A DNA stretch of 64,000 nt from Aquicella lusitana (lineage in GTDB: Bacteria; Pseudomonadota; Gammaproteobacteria; DSM-16500): positions 248,001 to 312,000 of the forward strand of contig NZ_LR699114.1 of assembly GCF_902459475.1 (NCBI RefSeq). The letters run 5' to 3'. Positions within the stretch are counted from its first letter, which is position 1. Every line of letters starts with the position of its first letter. A program made the position numbers and the translations under genes. Shown here piece after piece: positions 9,203 to 17,202 of the stretch. Under the pieces are notes generated by a model that worked only from the letters and a program-made list of their open reading frames with translations, ran no database searches and was not told where the DNA came from.

Positions 9203-10516
9203 ATGTTGACCAGTGTTGAAAATTTGATTCAAAACTACATGCAAAATGGATTCGCATCATTTAATACCAGCGCAGGCACATCGAGCTGGCTGATACTGTT
9301 GGTAATTGTCACGGGCATATTCCTTATCAGCATTGTAAGTTTTTATTTGGTGCGCTATCTTTTGTTACGCTTTACGGCAACGTTGTCAACGAGACCCAGC
9401 TATATCTGGATTCAATCGGCCTATGGGCATCGTTTTTTTCATCGCCTCTCGTTGCTGATTCCCTCGTTTATTATCTATTCCAGCATTCACCTGATTGAAA
9501 TAACCGGGCTGCCGACGCTGCCATCTGCAGTCAAGCTGATAGAGACATTGGCGCTGGTTTATATGATAATCATCGGTGCTTTTACTATTTCATCGCTATT
9601 AAACAGTATTGAAACGCGTTATCAATATCTCAAGATTGCGCGCCATTATTCCATCAAAAGTTATTTGCAGGTCGCAAAAATTATTCTTTACTGCCTGACC
9701 GGCATCTTGGTCATCTCAGTATTTGTGAATAAATCACCCATGTATTTTCTTACCGGTCTTGGTGCCATGACGGCGGTGATTTTATTAATTTTCCGCGATT
9801 CTATCCTTGGTTTTGTTGCCAGTATTCAGTTAAGCGCGTATGACATGGTTCGAATCGGTGATTGGATTGAGATGCCTAATTTTGGCGCTGATGGGAATGT
9901 CATTGATATTTCTCTTAATACCATCAAGATACAAAATTTTGACAAAACCATCGTGACTATACCCAGTTATGCTTTGCTAAGTAACGGAGTCAAAAATTGG
10001 CGCGGCATGAGTGAATCAGGCGGCCGTCGGATCAAACGTGCTTTTTTTGTGGATGTAAACAGCATTAAATTCTGCGATGAAACCTTATTTAACCGCTTGT
10101 CGCAAATTCCTTTGCTGCGAACCCGATTGCAGCATGCAAAAGAAGGACTAAATCAAAGCAATGATCACATGATTGCCAAGCTCGCGCATGCAAACGAACG
10201 GTGCATGACAAATCTCACTGCTTTTCGTATTTATTTGGAAGCGTACTTGCAGCAGCATCCCAAGGTGCATCATGAGATGACATTCATTGTGCGGGAACTG
10301 GAAACGTCCGGCAAAGGGATACCCATCGAACTTTATCTTTTTTCAAATGATATTGACTGGGCGCGCTATGAAAAAATTCAGGCTGATATTTTTGATTATA
10401 TCTACGCTATATTGCCGTTATTTGAACTGAGAGCGTTTCAGTATCTTTCGGGTTCCGGTCTGGAATTTCGGTTAAATGAACCATTTTCCGGTACAGAAAA
10501 CAGCAAATCGGCATAG
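9203..10516 (+). CDS. ybdG: MscS-family mechanosensitive channel, YbdG type
   Basis: This 437-residue protein has four or five N-terminal membrane helices followed by the MscS pore helix and beta domain. The stretch MTAVILLIFRDSILGFVASI and the phrase DMVRIGDWIEMP mark the pore/beta junction. NWRGMSESGGRRIKR is a signature I associate with E. coli YbdG, a small-conductance osmotic channel; the length (415 in E. coli) fits. It converges with the L,D-transpeptidase gene 8 bp away. ATG at 9203 follows a GAGAAG sequence at suitable distance. Confidence 0.8.
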   Translation: MLTSVENLIQNYMQNGFASFNTSAGTSSWLILLVIVTGIFLISIVSFYLVRYLLLRFTATLSTRPSYIWIQSAYGHRFFHRLSLLIPSFIIYSSIHLIEITGLPTLPSAVKLIETLALVYMIIIGAFTISSLLNSIETRYQYLKIARHYSIKSYLQVAKIILYCLTGILVISVFVNKSPMYFLTGLGAMTAVILLIFRDSILGFVASIQLSAYDMVRIGDWIEMPNFGADGNVIDISLNTIKIQNFDKTIVTIPSYALLSNGVKNWRGMSESGGRRIKRAFFVDVNSIKFCDETLFNRLSQIPLLRTRLQHAKEGLNQSNDHMIAKLAHANERCMTNLTAFRIYLEAYLQQHPKVHHEMTFIVRELETSGKGIPIELYLFSNDIDWARYEKIQADIFDYIYAILPLFELRAFQYLSGSGLEFRLNEPFSGTENSKSA

Positions 10517-10524
10517 TATCGTTA

Positions 10525-11205
10525 TTATTTGTTGATAATCACCGTGACCCGCGACCCATTGGCAAATTCCTGGTTCAACCATTTGGCGTCATTGACAAAT
10601 AGACGCACGCAGCCGTGACTATCGTGATAACCCGGCACGGTATAGGAACCGTGCAACGCGAATCCGCGATGGAAGAACATGCAATAAGGCATTGGTGCGC
10701 CGCCTTTGCCAAGAGGGAACTTGCTGGAGACACATCCTGCACCCCGTTTCTGGTAGATAGCAAATTTTCCTGCAGGCGTGCGGCAGCCGCGCCGTACATC
10801 CGCGCAATAATTCTGTCCGCCTGAAACAGGTCCCCAACGTTGGAGCGTACCATTTGAATCGTAAGCACCGAAGGCAAGCTTTGATAATGAAACTAAAATA
10901 AATTTAGTGCCAGGTGGGTCTATGTACTGAGGAAAAGGCGAATAGTCAAGGGGGTCGGAGCCAAACGATGTGGGGACAGCGATTTTCAATCCTGGATATA
11001 ACTTGGTGTTCATGCGGTTAATTCGCATGACAATGTCGCGTTGATCTTCATCTGGAAATAATTTTTGCCATGAATCGCCTCGCTTGACGGCGTAGCACTC
11101 GTATTGCGGTAAATCGCATAATTTCGCGCCGTAAGTTTTAGCCAAGGCCGTATGAGGAAAGAAAATTATCGCGCTCAATGTCAATGAGAGAATGAATGCA
11201 ACCAT
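10525..11205 (-). CDS. L,D-transpeptidase (YkuD) with N-terminal LysM-like domain
   Basis: This 226-residue exported protein has a signal peptide (1-22), a LysM-like peptidoglycan-binding segment (about 36-78, with RGDSWQKLFP and NRMN...LYPGLKIAVP) and a YkuD catalytic domain. The active-site motif HDSHGCVRL puts the nucleophile at Cys199, with the conserved upstream His185 in ALHGSY. Such enzymes form 3-3 cross-links or attach lipoproteins to peptidoglycan in the periplasm. The extra cysteines (134, 141, 158, 175) could form disulfides. Confidence 0.9.
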   Translation of the reverse strand: MVAFILSLTLSAIIFFPHTALAKTYGAKLCDLPQYECYAVKRGDSWQKLFPDEDQRDIVMRINRMNTKLYPGLKIAVPTSFGSDPLDYSPFPQYIDPPGTKFILVSLSKLAFGAYDSNGTLQRWGPVSGGQNYCADVRRGCRTPAGKFAIYQKRGAGCVSSKFPLGKGGAPMPYCMFFHRGFALHGSYTVPGYHDSHGCVRLFVNDAKWLNQEFANGSRVTVIINK

Positions 11206-11477
11206 ATTGCCTCCCTTTTTTCTTATTGTTCAGGAAGCAATCCCTGCGTTATTTTTTTAAAACATCCTCGTTATTTATACCTTTATTATATTGCGCTTTG
11301 TTGCTTTGGTTATTAAGAGTCCCCTGATTGCTAAATAAAAAATTCAAATAAATTCATTTAGTTAAGCTCGGAGAGTTTGAATGGTCAAGGTCATATATTT
11401 AAAAAAACTCTTTGTGGGGGCTTGCGGGGTTTACGGGAAAATAAAAAGGGGTCCGAAAGCGGGTATGCCTTCTCATC

Positions 11478-11858
11478 TCAGACAATATTATATAAAAGCA
11501 ATACAATAAAACCGAGGGCGATCGTGTTGCAATATTGAATGGTAAAATAAACGAGTGCTGCTTTTAAGTAAGCATCAGGAAAAGCAGATTTGCTCAGGTA
11601 ACGGTAGTAAACAGCCTGTAGGTAAACGCCTATTACAATCGCGGAAAAAGAATAGAGCAGCAACGACAATTTATAAGGATGAATAACAAGCAGGATATAT
11701 CCGCCAAGAAGTACGCATAAGGAAATAAGATCAAGCCTTGCAGTAAGATGGCTATCCCGTTTTTTTTGAACGAAGGTCAGTTTTTTTCTTGCCTTGTACC
11801 AGCCGTATTGGCACAAGATAATAACAAAAATGAACACAGCAAGCAGATAATGCTTCAT
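11478..11858 (-). CDS. Small membrane protein downstream of kup
   Basis: I choose ATG at 11858, which overlaps the kup stop as ATGA; the longer frame would start with TTG. The product is 126 residues with four predicted helices and a basic loop after the first (KARKKLTFVQKKRD). No family was recognised. Translational coupling to kup suggests a job in the same membrane process, perhaps potassium uptake, but there is no direct evidence. Confidence 0.65.
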   Translation of the reverse strand: MKHYLLAVFIFVIILCQYGWYKARKKLTFVQKKRDSHLTARLDLISLCVLLGGYILLVIHPYKLSLLLYSFSAIVIGVYLQAVYYRYLSKSAFPDAYLKAALVYFTIQYCNTIALGFIVLLLYNIV

Positions 11859-13735
11859 ATTTCGCAATAAGTACCGATGGCAATGGTGCGGTTGTAGGGC
11901 AGATGAAAGAATTCAATGTCGATGACCGCATTGCGCATCAGAAAGGCAAATAATATTTCCTGCCAGTAAAAGAGCAGTGTTTTTTTGCGCTTGGTAGCTG
12001 AGATATGCGTGATTTCGATGAGATAGGTAGCTTGGCCAAGATCGAGCGGAAAAGGAAATAGTTTTAATTTCTCGGCGCTCGCAAGCGCTTCGGGTATGTC
12101 GGTTAGCTGCATGAACCCATAATGTAAAATTAAACGATAAATGCCCTTACTAAGTTGTTTAAATTCATAATGCTCATGCCCAGATAAATACGGACGATTT
12201 TCAATCGAGATACTCACGATTAGCACATGCTCAGGCATGATATGGTTCAATTTAAGATAATGTAATAAACTACCGCCGCTTTCATCATAAGGATCTGTAA
12301 TAAAAATTGCAGTGGCGCCAGGTAAATAATTTAATTCTTCCGGTCTGAATTGATCAATGATTCGCGTTAGCGCAACTTTATCCTGATAATAGGAGGAGCG
12401 TAAAAAGGCAATGCCTTTTTGCCAAGTCACCATAATAAAAGCACAAACCAGTGCAAACACGAGCGGAACCCAGCCGCCTGTTAAAATTTTTTGTGCATTT
12501 GCGCCCAGAAATGCGATATCAAAGAGCAAAAAGATGGAAAATACCGCAATGATTTTGGTGAAAGACCAGCGCCAATGCTGATAGGCCACACAGGTGACCA
12601 TGAGTGTCACGGCCAGCATATCCAAGTTAACTGCGATACCATATGCGTGAGCCAGTGCACTGGAGCTTTTAAAAGCAAAAACCAGCGAGAGGGTGCCGAT
12701 AGCCAAAATAAAATTAATTTGCGGTATATAAATCTGTCCTTTTTGCCTTTCGGACGTTTGGATGATGGGTAGTCGCGGATAAAGTTCGAGTAGAACTGCT
12801 TGTTTGGTGAGTGAAAAAGCAGCAGAAATAACGGCTTGCGAAGCAATGATCGTAGCAACGGTTGCAATAATCAGCAGTGGAAACGAAAACCACATGGGTG
12901 CAATCGCGTAAAAAGGATTGATGATGGCTTCCGGAAATCGCAACAGGTAAGCGCCCTGCCCAAAATAATTGAGTAACAGACCGGGTAGCGCTACTACGAA
13001 CCAACCTATACGTATCGGCGTTTTTCCAAAATGGCCAAGATCGGCATAGAGGGCTTCACCGCCCGTTACAACAAGAAAGACGCCGCCCAATAGGGCATAC
13101 CCTGTCCAGCCATTGTGATGAAAAAATTCAATGCCATAATAGGGATTAATTGCGCTTAATACCTGGGGATTTGCCAAGATTTGCGCGCCACCCAATACGC
13201 CTATGGTGATAAACCAGCATAGAATGATAGGGCCAAAATAACCACCAATTTTGGCTGTGCCTTTGTGCTGAAAAATAAATAAGCCCAATAAAATGATAAT
13301 AGTTAAAGGCAGAATTAAATCGGAAAAAGTGGGCGAGATAACCTGAAGTCCTTCAATAGCGCTGACGACAGAAATGGCAGGCGTTAGCATGCCGTCGCCA
13401 ATCAAAAGGCCTGCCCCGATGGCTCCGATCCAGAAAAACAATCTATAAAATTTACCACTAGTTTGTTTTAGCAGCGCTAGCAAGGCAAGGATTCCGCCTT
13501 CCCCGTCATTATCGGCACGCAGAATGAGAATCAAGTATTTTGTGGAGATGACCAGGATAAGTGACCAGAAAATCAGCGATAGCACACCCAGAATATTTTC
13601 TCTTGTTAACGGCAGTCCATATAGGGATTCACGTACGGCATAAAGCGGGCTGGTACCAATGTCGCCATAGACGACGCCCAATGCAGCCAGTGATAACAAG
13701 GCTATTCTTTTGTTTTTTGTATAGACTGTTCTCAC
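11855..13735 (-). CDS. kup: Kup-type potassium uptake permease
   Basis: This 626-residue protein matches Kup/TrkD in length and layout: about 12 membrane helices, then a cytoplasmic C-terminal domain from about 450. The opening GVVYGDIGTSPLYAVRES and the phrase LRADNDGEGGILALLALL are diagnostic of the KUP family, which carries K+ with protons. Other conserved parts are GDGMLTPAISVVSAIEG and GGEALYADLGHFG. It leads a two-gene operon with the small membrane protein downstream. Confidence 0.95.
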   Translation of the reverse strand: MRTVYTKNKRIALLSLAALGVVYGDIGTSPLYAVRESLYGLPLTRENILGVLSLIFWSLILVISTKYLILILRADNDGEGGILALLALLKQTSGKFYRLFFWIGAIGAGLLIGDGMLTPAISVVSAIEGLQVISPTFSDLILPLTIIILLGLFIFQHKGTAKIGGYFGPIILCWFITIGVLGGAQILANPQVLSAINPYYGIEFFHHNGWTGYALLGGVFLVVTGGEALYADLGHFGKTPIRIGWFVVALPGLLLNYFGQGAYLLRFPEAIINPFYAIAPMWFSFPLLIIATVATIIASQAVISAAFSLTKQAVLLELYPRLPIIQTSERQKGQIYIPQINFILAIGTLSLVFAFKSSSALAHAYGIAVNLDMLAVTLMVTCVAYQHWRWSFTKIIAVFSIFLLFDIAFLGANAQKILTGGWVPLVFALVCAFIMVTWQKGIAFLRSSYYQDKVALTRIIDQFRPEELNYLPGATAIFITDPYDESGGSLLHYLKLNHIMPEHVLIVSISIENRPYLSGHEHYEFKQLSKGIYRLILHYGFMQLTDIPEALASAEKLKLFPFPLDLGQATYLIEITHISATKRKKTLLFYWQEILFAFLMRNAVIDIEFFHLPYNRTIAIGTYCEI

Positions 13736-13931
13736 TGATGATAGTCCTTTACCTGAAAACGCTTAAGGGTTTCAGAAAAAAGAATAACACGTCATTTCAA
13801 TAAATGCTTATGCTTTTTTAAACAGAAAACGAAAAATTCCCGGCAGGTTTTGGCAATAATTTTATGTTATTATTTAACGCGTTTTACCTTTAACACCTTC
13901 AATTTTTTTAGTTCTTATTAAGGATATTCAC

Positions 13932-15572
13932 ATGAGAAAAATAATAGGATTGGGAACAGCTTTGATTTCTTTCCCCGTGTTTGCGGCTACGCCCATTCAT
14001 CTTGATTATGAAGGCGCCAATTGGTTGCAGAATAAAAAAACCTTAGCTTCATCCATGGCGCTGGATGAAATCAACCGTGCCACTGACTTCAATAATACAC
14101 TACATATCCGCGTCAGGCAGACTTATCAGGGTTATCCTGTGCGCGGCGCTGATGCTGTGGTGCATGTGCCACAAGGCGGTAATAGTAAAGCGTCCCTCAA
14201 ATCAGCTATCACACCGCAAACCATCGTCAATGGTACAGTCTATCAAGGACTTAATGAGGATTTATTGAATACACCTGCTTCAATCTTCACCGAAGCCCAG
14301 ATGAAAAAAGCTGTGTCACAAGTTGAATCGCTTTATGCGGACCAAAAGGGTCGCACTAACCATTTTACAAAACAGGAAAGCAAGTTGATCGTATACGTTG
14401 ATCAGCGTAACCGAGCGCATTGGGCGTATCAGATCAGCTTTTTTGTACCGTCTGCTTCACACGCCATGCCAGAAAAGCCTATATACATCGTTGATGCCAT
14501 CGATTTTACGGTTTACGCACAATGGAATGATTTAAAAACATTGGAAAAGGCTGAAATCGGAGGATTTGGCGGCAATCATAAAACGGGACAAAAGATTTTT
14601 GACGGCATGGAAGGCCATGCGTCCAAGCTCAATGCCTTGCGTGATGCCCGGTCAGCAGTTTGTTACATGAAGAATGATGAAGTCAATATTCTCAATTATT
14701 CATCCGGCAACACGATGAAGTTTAATTGCCAATCACCAGATCCTGAACACAACAATGTATATTGGAATGGCAATTTTGACGCTGTTGCTACGACCTGGTC
14801 GCCTAGCAATGATGCTTTATTCGGTTCCACCATCGCGAGCCATATGTATCAATCCTGGTACAAGATTCCGATGCTGGTGAAAAACGGCAAGCCCATGTTT
14901 CTGCCAGTGTTAGTGCATTATCCAGTAGAAAACGCGTTTTGGAACGGCGATGAAGTAATTTTTGGCGACAGTCCTGGCAGTTTCGATTTCAATGTCTTCA
15001 CCTCGCTTGACACGGTGGTACATGAAATAAGCCACGGCTTTACAGAGCAGCATTCTGACCTTGAATACCAGCATCAATCTGGCGGATTAAATGAAGCTTT
15101 TTCGGATATGGCAGGTATTGCAGCCGAGTTTTATGCGTATGGCAAAACAGATTTTCTGGTTGGCTGGGGCGATATGAAGGAAGAGGGTGTCGCGCTGCGT
15201 TACATGGATCAGCCCAGCAAAGATTGCAAGGGTCGTGAACCGGGAAATAACTGTTCCATCGATAACATAAGCCAATACAAGAGCTCTATAGATGTGCATC
15301 ATTCAAGCGGTATCTTCAATCGCGTCTATTATCTTTTAGCGAATACACCTGGATGGGATGCTAAGAAAGCGTTTGACGTCATGGTGCAGGCTAACCGTTT
15401 TTACTGGACTTCCACCAGTTCATTCGCCGACGCAGCTTGCGGCGTCATGAAGGCGGCGCAGGATTACAGGTATGACTTGAATGAAACAGCAGCCGCATTT
15501 CGGGTTGTGGGTATTGATACGGCAAACTGCTTTAAAGCTGATACCAATGCAGCTTCTCGTCTTGCTCTTTGA
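13932..15572 (+). CDS. proA: Secreted M4 (thermolysin-type) zinc metalloprotease, ProA-like
   Basis: This 546-residue preproenzyme has a signal peptide (1-18), an FTP/PepSY propeptide (about 30-205) and the M4 catalytic domain. Zinc site HEISH (H364, E365, H368) and GGLNEAFSD (third ligand E388) are present, and DVHHSSGIFNR supplies the catalytic histidine. Length and propeptide match Legionella ProA/Msp (about 543 residues), the type II-secreted major protease; orthology is inferred from this. It has its own transcription unit, closed by the terminator at 15,583. Confidence 0.88.
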   Translation: MRKIIGLGTALISFPVFAATPIHLDYEGANWLQNKKTLASSMALDEINRATDFNNTLHIRVRQTYQGYPVRGADAVVHVPQGGNSKASLKSAITPQTIVNGTVYQGLNEDLLNTPASIFTEAQMKKAVSQVESLYADQKGRTNHFTKQESKLIVYVDQRNRAHWAYQISFFVPSASHAMPEKPIYIVDAIDFTVYAQWNDLKTLEKAEIGGFGGNHKTGQKIFDGMEGHASKLNALRDARSAVCYMKNDEVNILNYSSGNTMKFNCQSPDPEHNNVYWNGNFDAVATTWSPSNDALFGSTIASHMYQSWYKIPMLVKNGKPMFLPVLVHYPVENAFWNGDEVIFGDSPGSFDFNVFTSLDTVVHEISHGFTEQHSDLEYQHQSGGLNEAFSDMAGIAAEFYAYGKTDFLVGWGDMKEEGVALRYMDQPSKDCKGREPGNNCSIDNISQYKSSIDVHHSSGIFNRVYYLLANTPGWDAKKAFDVMVQANRFYWTSTSSFADAACGVMKAAQDYRYDLNETAAAFRVVGIDTANCFKADTNAASRLAL

Positions 15573-15582
15573 TTGAAAGTAT

Positions 15583-15617
15583 AAAAAAGCCCGGCATAAT
15601 TTTGTCGGGCTTTTTTT
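15583..15617 (+). terminator. Rho-independent terminator after the M4 protease gene
   Basis: The stem AGCCCGGCA pairs with TGTCGGGCT around a short AT loop and is followed by a run of seven or eight T, with an A run on the other side. It begins 10 bp after the protease stop. The flanking A run means it could also serve the entericidin gene on the opposite strand. Confidence 0.85.
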
Positions 15618-15634
15618 AAAGACTAGTACTCAAT

Positions 15635-15781
15635 TTATGTTCTATCATATTGGTCTGGACCAGGAGTCACTACTTTGTGAACATCCCTGCCAAAACCTTC
15701 AGCCGTATTACAGCCTGTTAATAAGCTTGCACTTGCTGTAAATAAAAGTCCTACGATTAAACTATAAAATATTTTTTTCAT
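15635..15781 (-). CDS. Entericidin EcnA/EcnB family lipoprotein
   Basis: This 48-residue frame starts at ATG 15781 with GGAGGCGGG upstream. It has a lipoprotein signal peptide and lipobox LLTGC (Cys24), followed by NTAEGFGRDVHKV, the typical entericidin phrase. Entericidins are small envelope lipoproteins associated with stress or bacteriolysis in E. coli. The gene is monocistronic and converges with the M4 protease gene across a terminator. Confidence 0.8.
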   Translation of the reverse strand: MKKIFYSLIVGLLFTASASLLTGCNTAEGFGRDVHKVVTPGPDQYDRT

Positions 15782-15896
15782 ACCCGCCTCCTGCCTTTGC
15801 TTATATGATTTTATTATAACGCCAAGTCGTGCTGAGCAACGCTAGATTTGGCTAACACTTTAATTCTTTAGAAATTTTGTCGTGTACAGAGACCTA

Positions 15897-16526
15897 CTAG
15901 TTATTGTTTTTTCGTAATAAACCGCTAAGCTGAAACCAGACATTCGCTACTATAATTGGCTGCGCAGCGGCGGTAGGATGTAATCCGTCTGCCTGAAAAT
16001 GGATGATATTTTCATCTATGCCTTTTAGAAGCAGGGACACCACGTGAATATCTTTTCGTTTGGCAAGGCCGGTGAAGATTTGCTCGAATTGTGTTGTATA
16101 CTGGGGCCCATAATTAGTAGGCAGACGGATACCCAGTACTAACACTTTGCTCTTCTCTTTTTTTGCCAGCGCAATCATTTGTTCTAGATTTTTTTTAATG
16201 ACTGCCGTATCAAGTCCTCGCAAACCATCATTCGCGCCTAATTGGATAATAGTAATATCAGGCTGATATTTTTTAAGCGCAGCCGGTAATCGTGCGAGGC
16301 CATTGCTGGTCGTGTCACCGGATACACTGGCATTGATGACGCGATAATCGAATTTTTCTTTGGTTAATTTTTCCTGAAGCAGTGCCACCCAACCTTGTTT
16401 GGGCTCAATGCCATAAGCTGCACTCAAGCTGTCGCCGATGACGAGGATTGTGTTTTCAGCCATTACTGGTAAAGTGAATAAGCACCACAGCAAACCAAAA
16501 AGGATTTTATGTATGCCTGAGGACAC
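15897..16526 (-). CDS. tesA: TesA-like periplasmic SGNH esterase/lysophospholipase
   Basis: I choose GTG at 16526 because AAGGAGG sits 9 bp upstream and the next residues form a signal peptide (cleavage about residue 23, VMA-EN). The product is 209 residues, the usual TesA length. Block I is VIGDSLSAAYG (Ser33), block III GANDGLRG and block V DGLHPTAAAQ, so the Ser-Asp-His triad is complete. TesA hydrolyses acyl-CoA thioesters, esters and lysophospholipids. The start overlaps the divergent ybbA start by 14 bp, the same divergent arrangement as in E. coli. Confidence 0.9.
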   Translation of the reverse strand: MSSGIHKILFGLLWCLFTLPVMAENTILVIGDSLSAAYGIEPKQGWVALLQEKLTKEKFDYRVINASVSGDTTSNGLARLPAALKKYQPDITIIQLGANDGLRGLDTAVIKKNLEQMIALAKKEKSKVLVLGIRLPTNYGPQYTTQFEQIFTGLAKRKDIHVVSLLLKGIDENIIHFQADGLHPTAAAQPIIVANVWFQLSGLLRKNNN

Positions 16527-17202
16527 TTCTTCTTTCCTCCTTGCAGAACATGTCAGTAAACGGGTACACAGTGGTGAGAGCGAAATAGTGATTTTAAAGG
16601 ATGTCAATGTAGAGATAAAGCCAGGAGAAAGTATTGCGATCCTGGGTGCATCCGGTTCGGGAAAAACCACACTGCTTACGCTGCTTGCCGGTCTTGATCT
16701 TCCTACATCTGGCGATATTTTTTTTCAGCGGCACCATCTTAATGATCTCGACGAAGAAGAGCGTGCCAAAATCCGTGCGCTGCATGTAGGATTTATCTTT
16801 CAATCATTCCAGTTATTGCCGGCGCTCACGGCACTTGAAAATGTCATGTTGCCACTTGAAATTCAATATATTGTGCACGAAAAAGCGGAACAGGAAGCGG
16901 CGGCATGGCTCGATAGGGTAGGCCTTGGCAAGCGATTACATCATTATCCTGCTCAACTTTCTGGCGGTGAACAGCAGCGTGTCGCGATTGCGCGCGCGTT
17001 TGTCAACAATCGAAAAATCATTTTTGCCGATGAAATGACCGGCAATTTGGATGTGGAAACAGGGAAATTAGTGGCAGACAGGCTTTTCGAGCTTAATCGG
17101 CAGCATCAAACCACGCTTGTACTGGTGACACACGACGAGCAGTTGGCAGCACGTTGCGGACGAAGATTGTTATTACGCGAAGGAATGCTGCATCCATGTT
17201 GA
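16513..17202 (+). CDS. ybbA: ABC transporter ATP-binding protein, YbbA type
   Basis: This 229-residue ATPase starts at ATG 16513, with AAGGA 9 bp before. The Walker A GASGSGKT (45-52), Q-loop FIFQSFQL, signature LSGGEQQRVAIARA and Walker B KIIFADEMTGNLD are all intact, and the H-loop reads LVTHD. It belongs to the LolD/MacB-like class that pairs with FtsX-type permeases. The stop overlaps the start of the permease gene (ATGTTGA), so they are translationally coupled. Confidence 0.92.
   Translation: MPEDTSSFLLAEHVSKRVHSGESEIVILKDVNVEIKPGESIAILGASGSGKTTLLTLLAGLDLPTSGDIFFQRHHLNDLDEEERAKIRALHVGFIFQSFQLLPALTALENVMLPLEIQYIVHEKAEQEAAAWLDRVGLGKRLHHYPAQLSGGEQQRVAIARAFVNNRKIIFADEMTGNLDVETGKLVADRLFELNRQHQTTLVLVTHDEQLAARCGRRLLLREGMLHPC

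Noticed and set aside
11381-11509. A 42-codon plus-strand frame with a GGAG sequence upstream
   Set aside because: It overlaps the 3' end of the kup-linked membrane gene, and the product (basic, no motif) has no support beyond the Shine-Dalgarno-like sequence.
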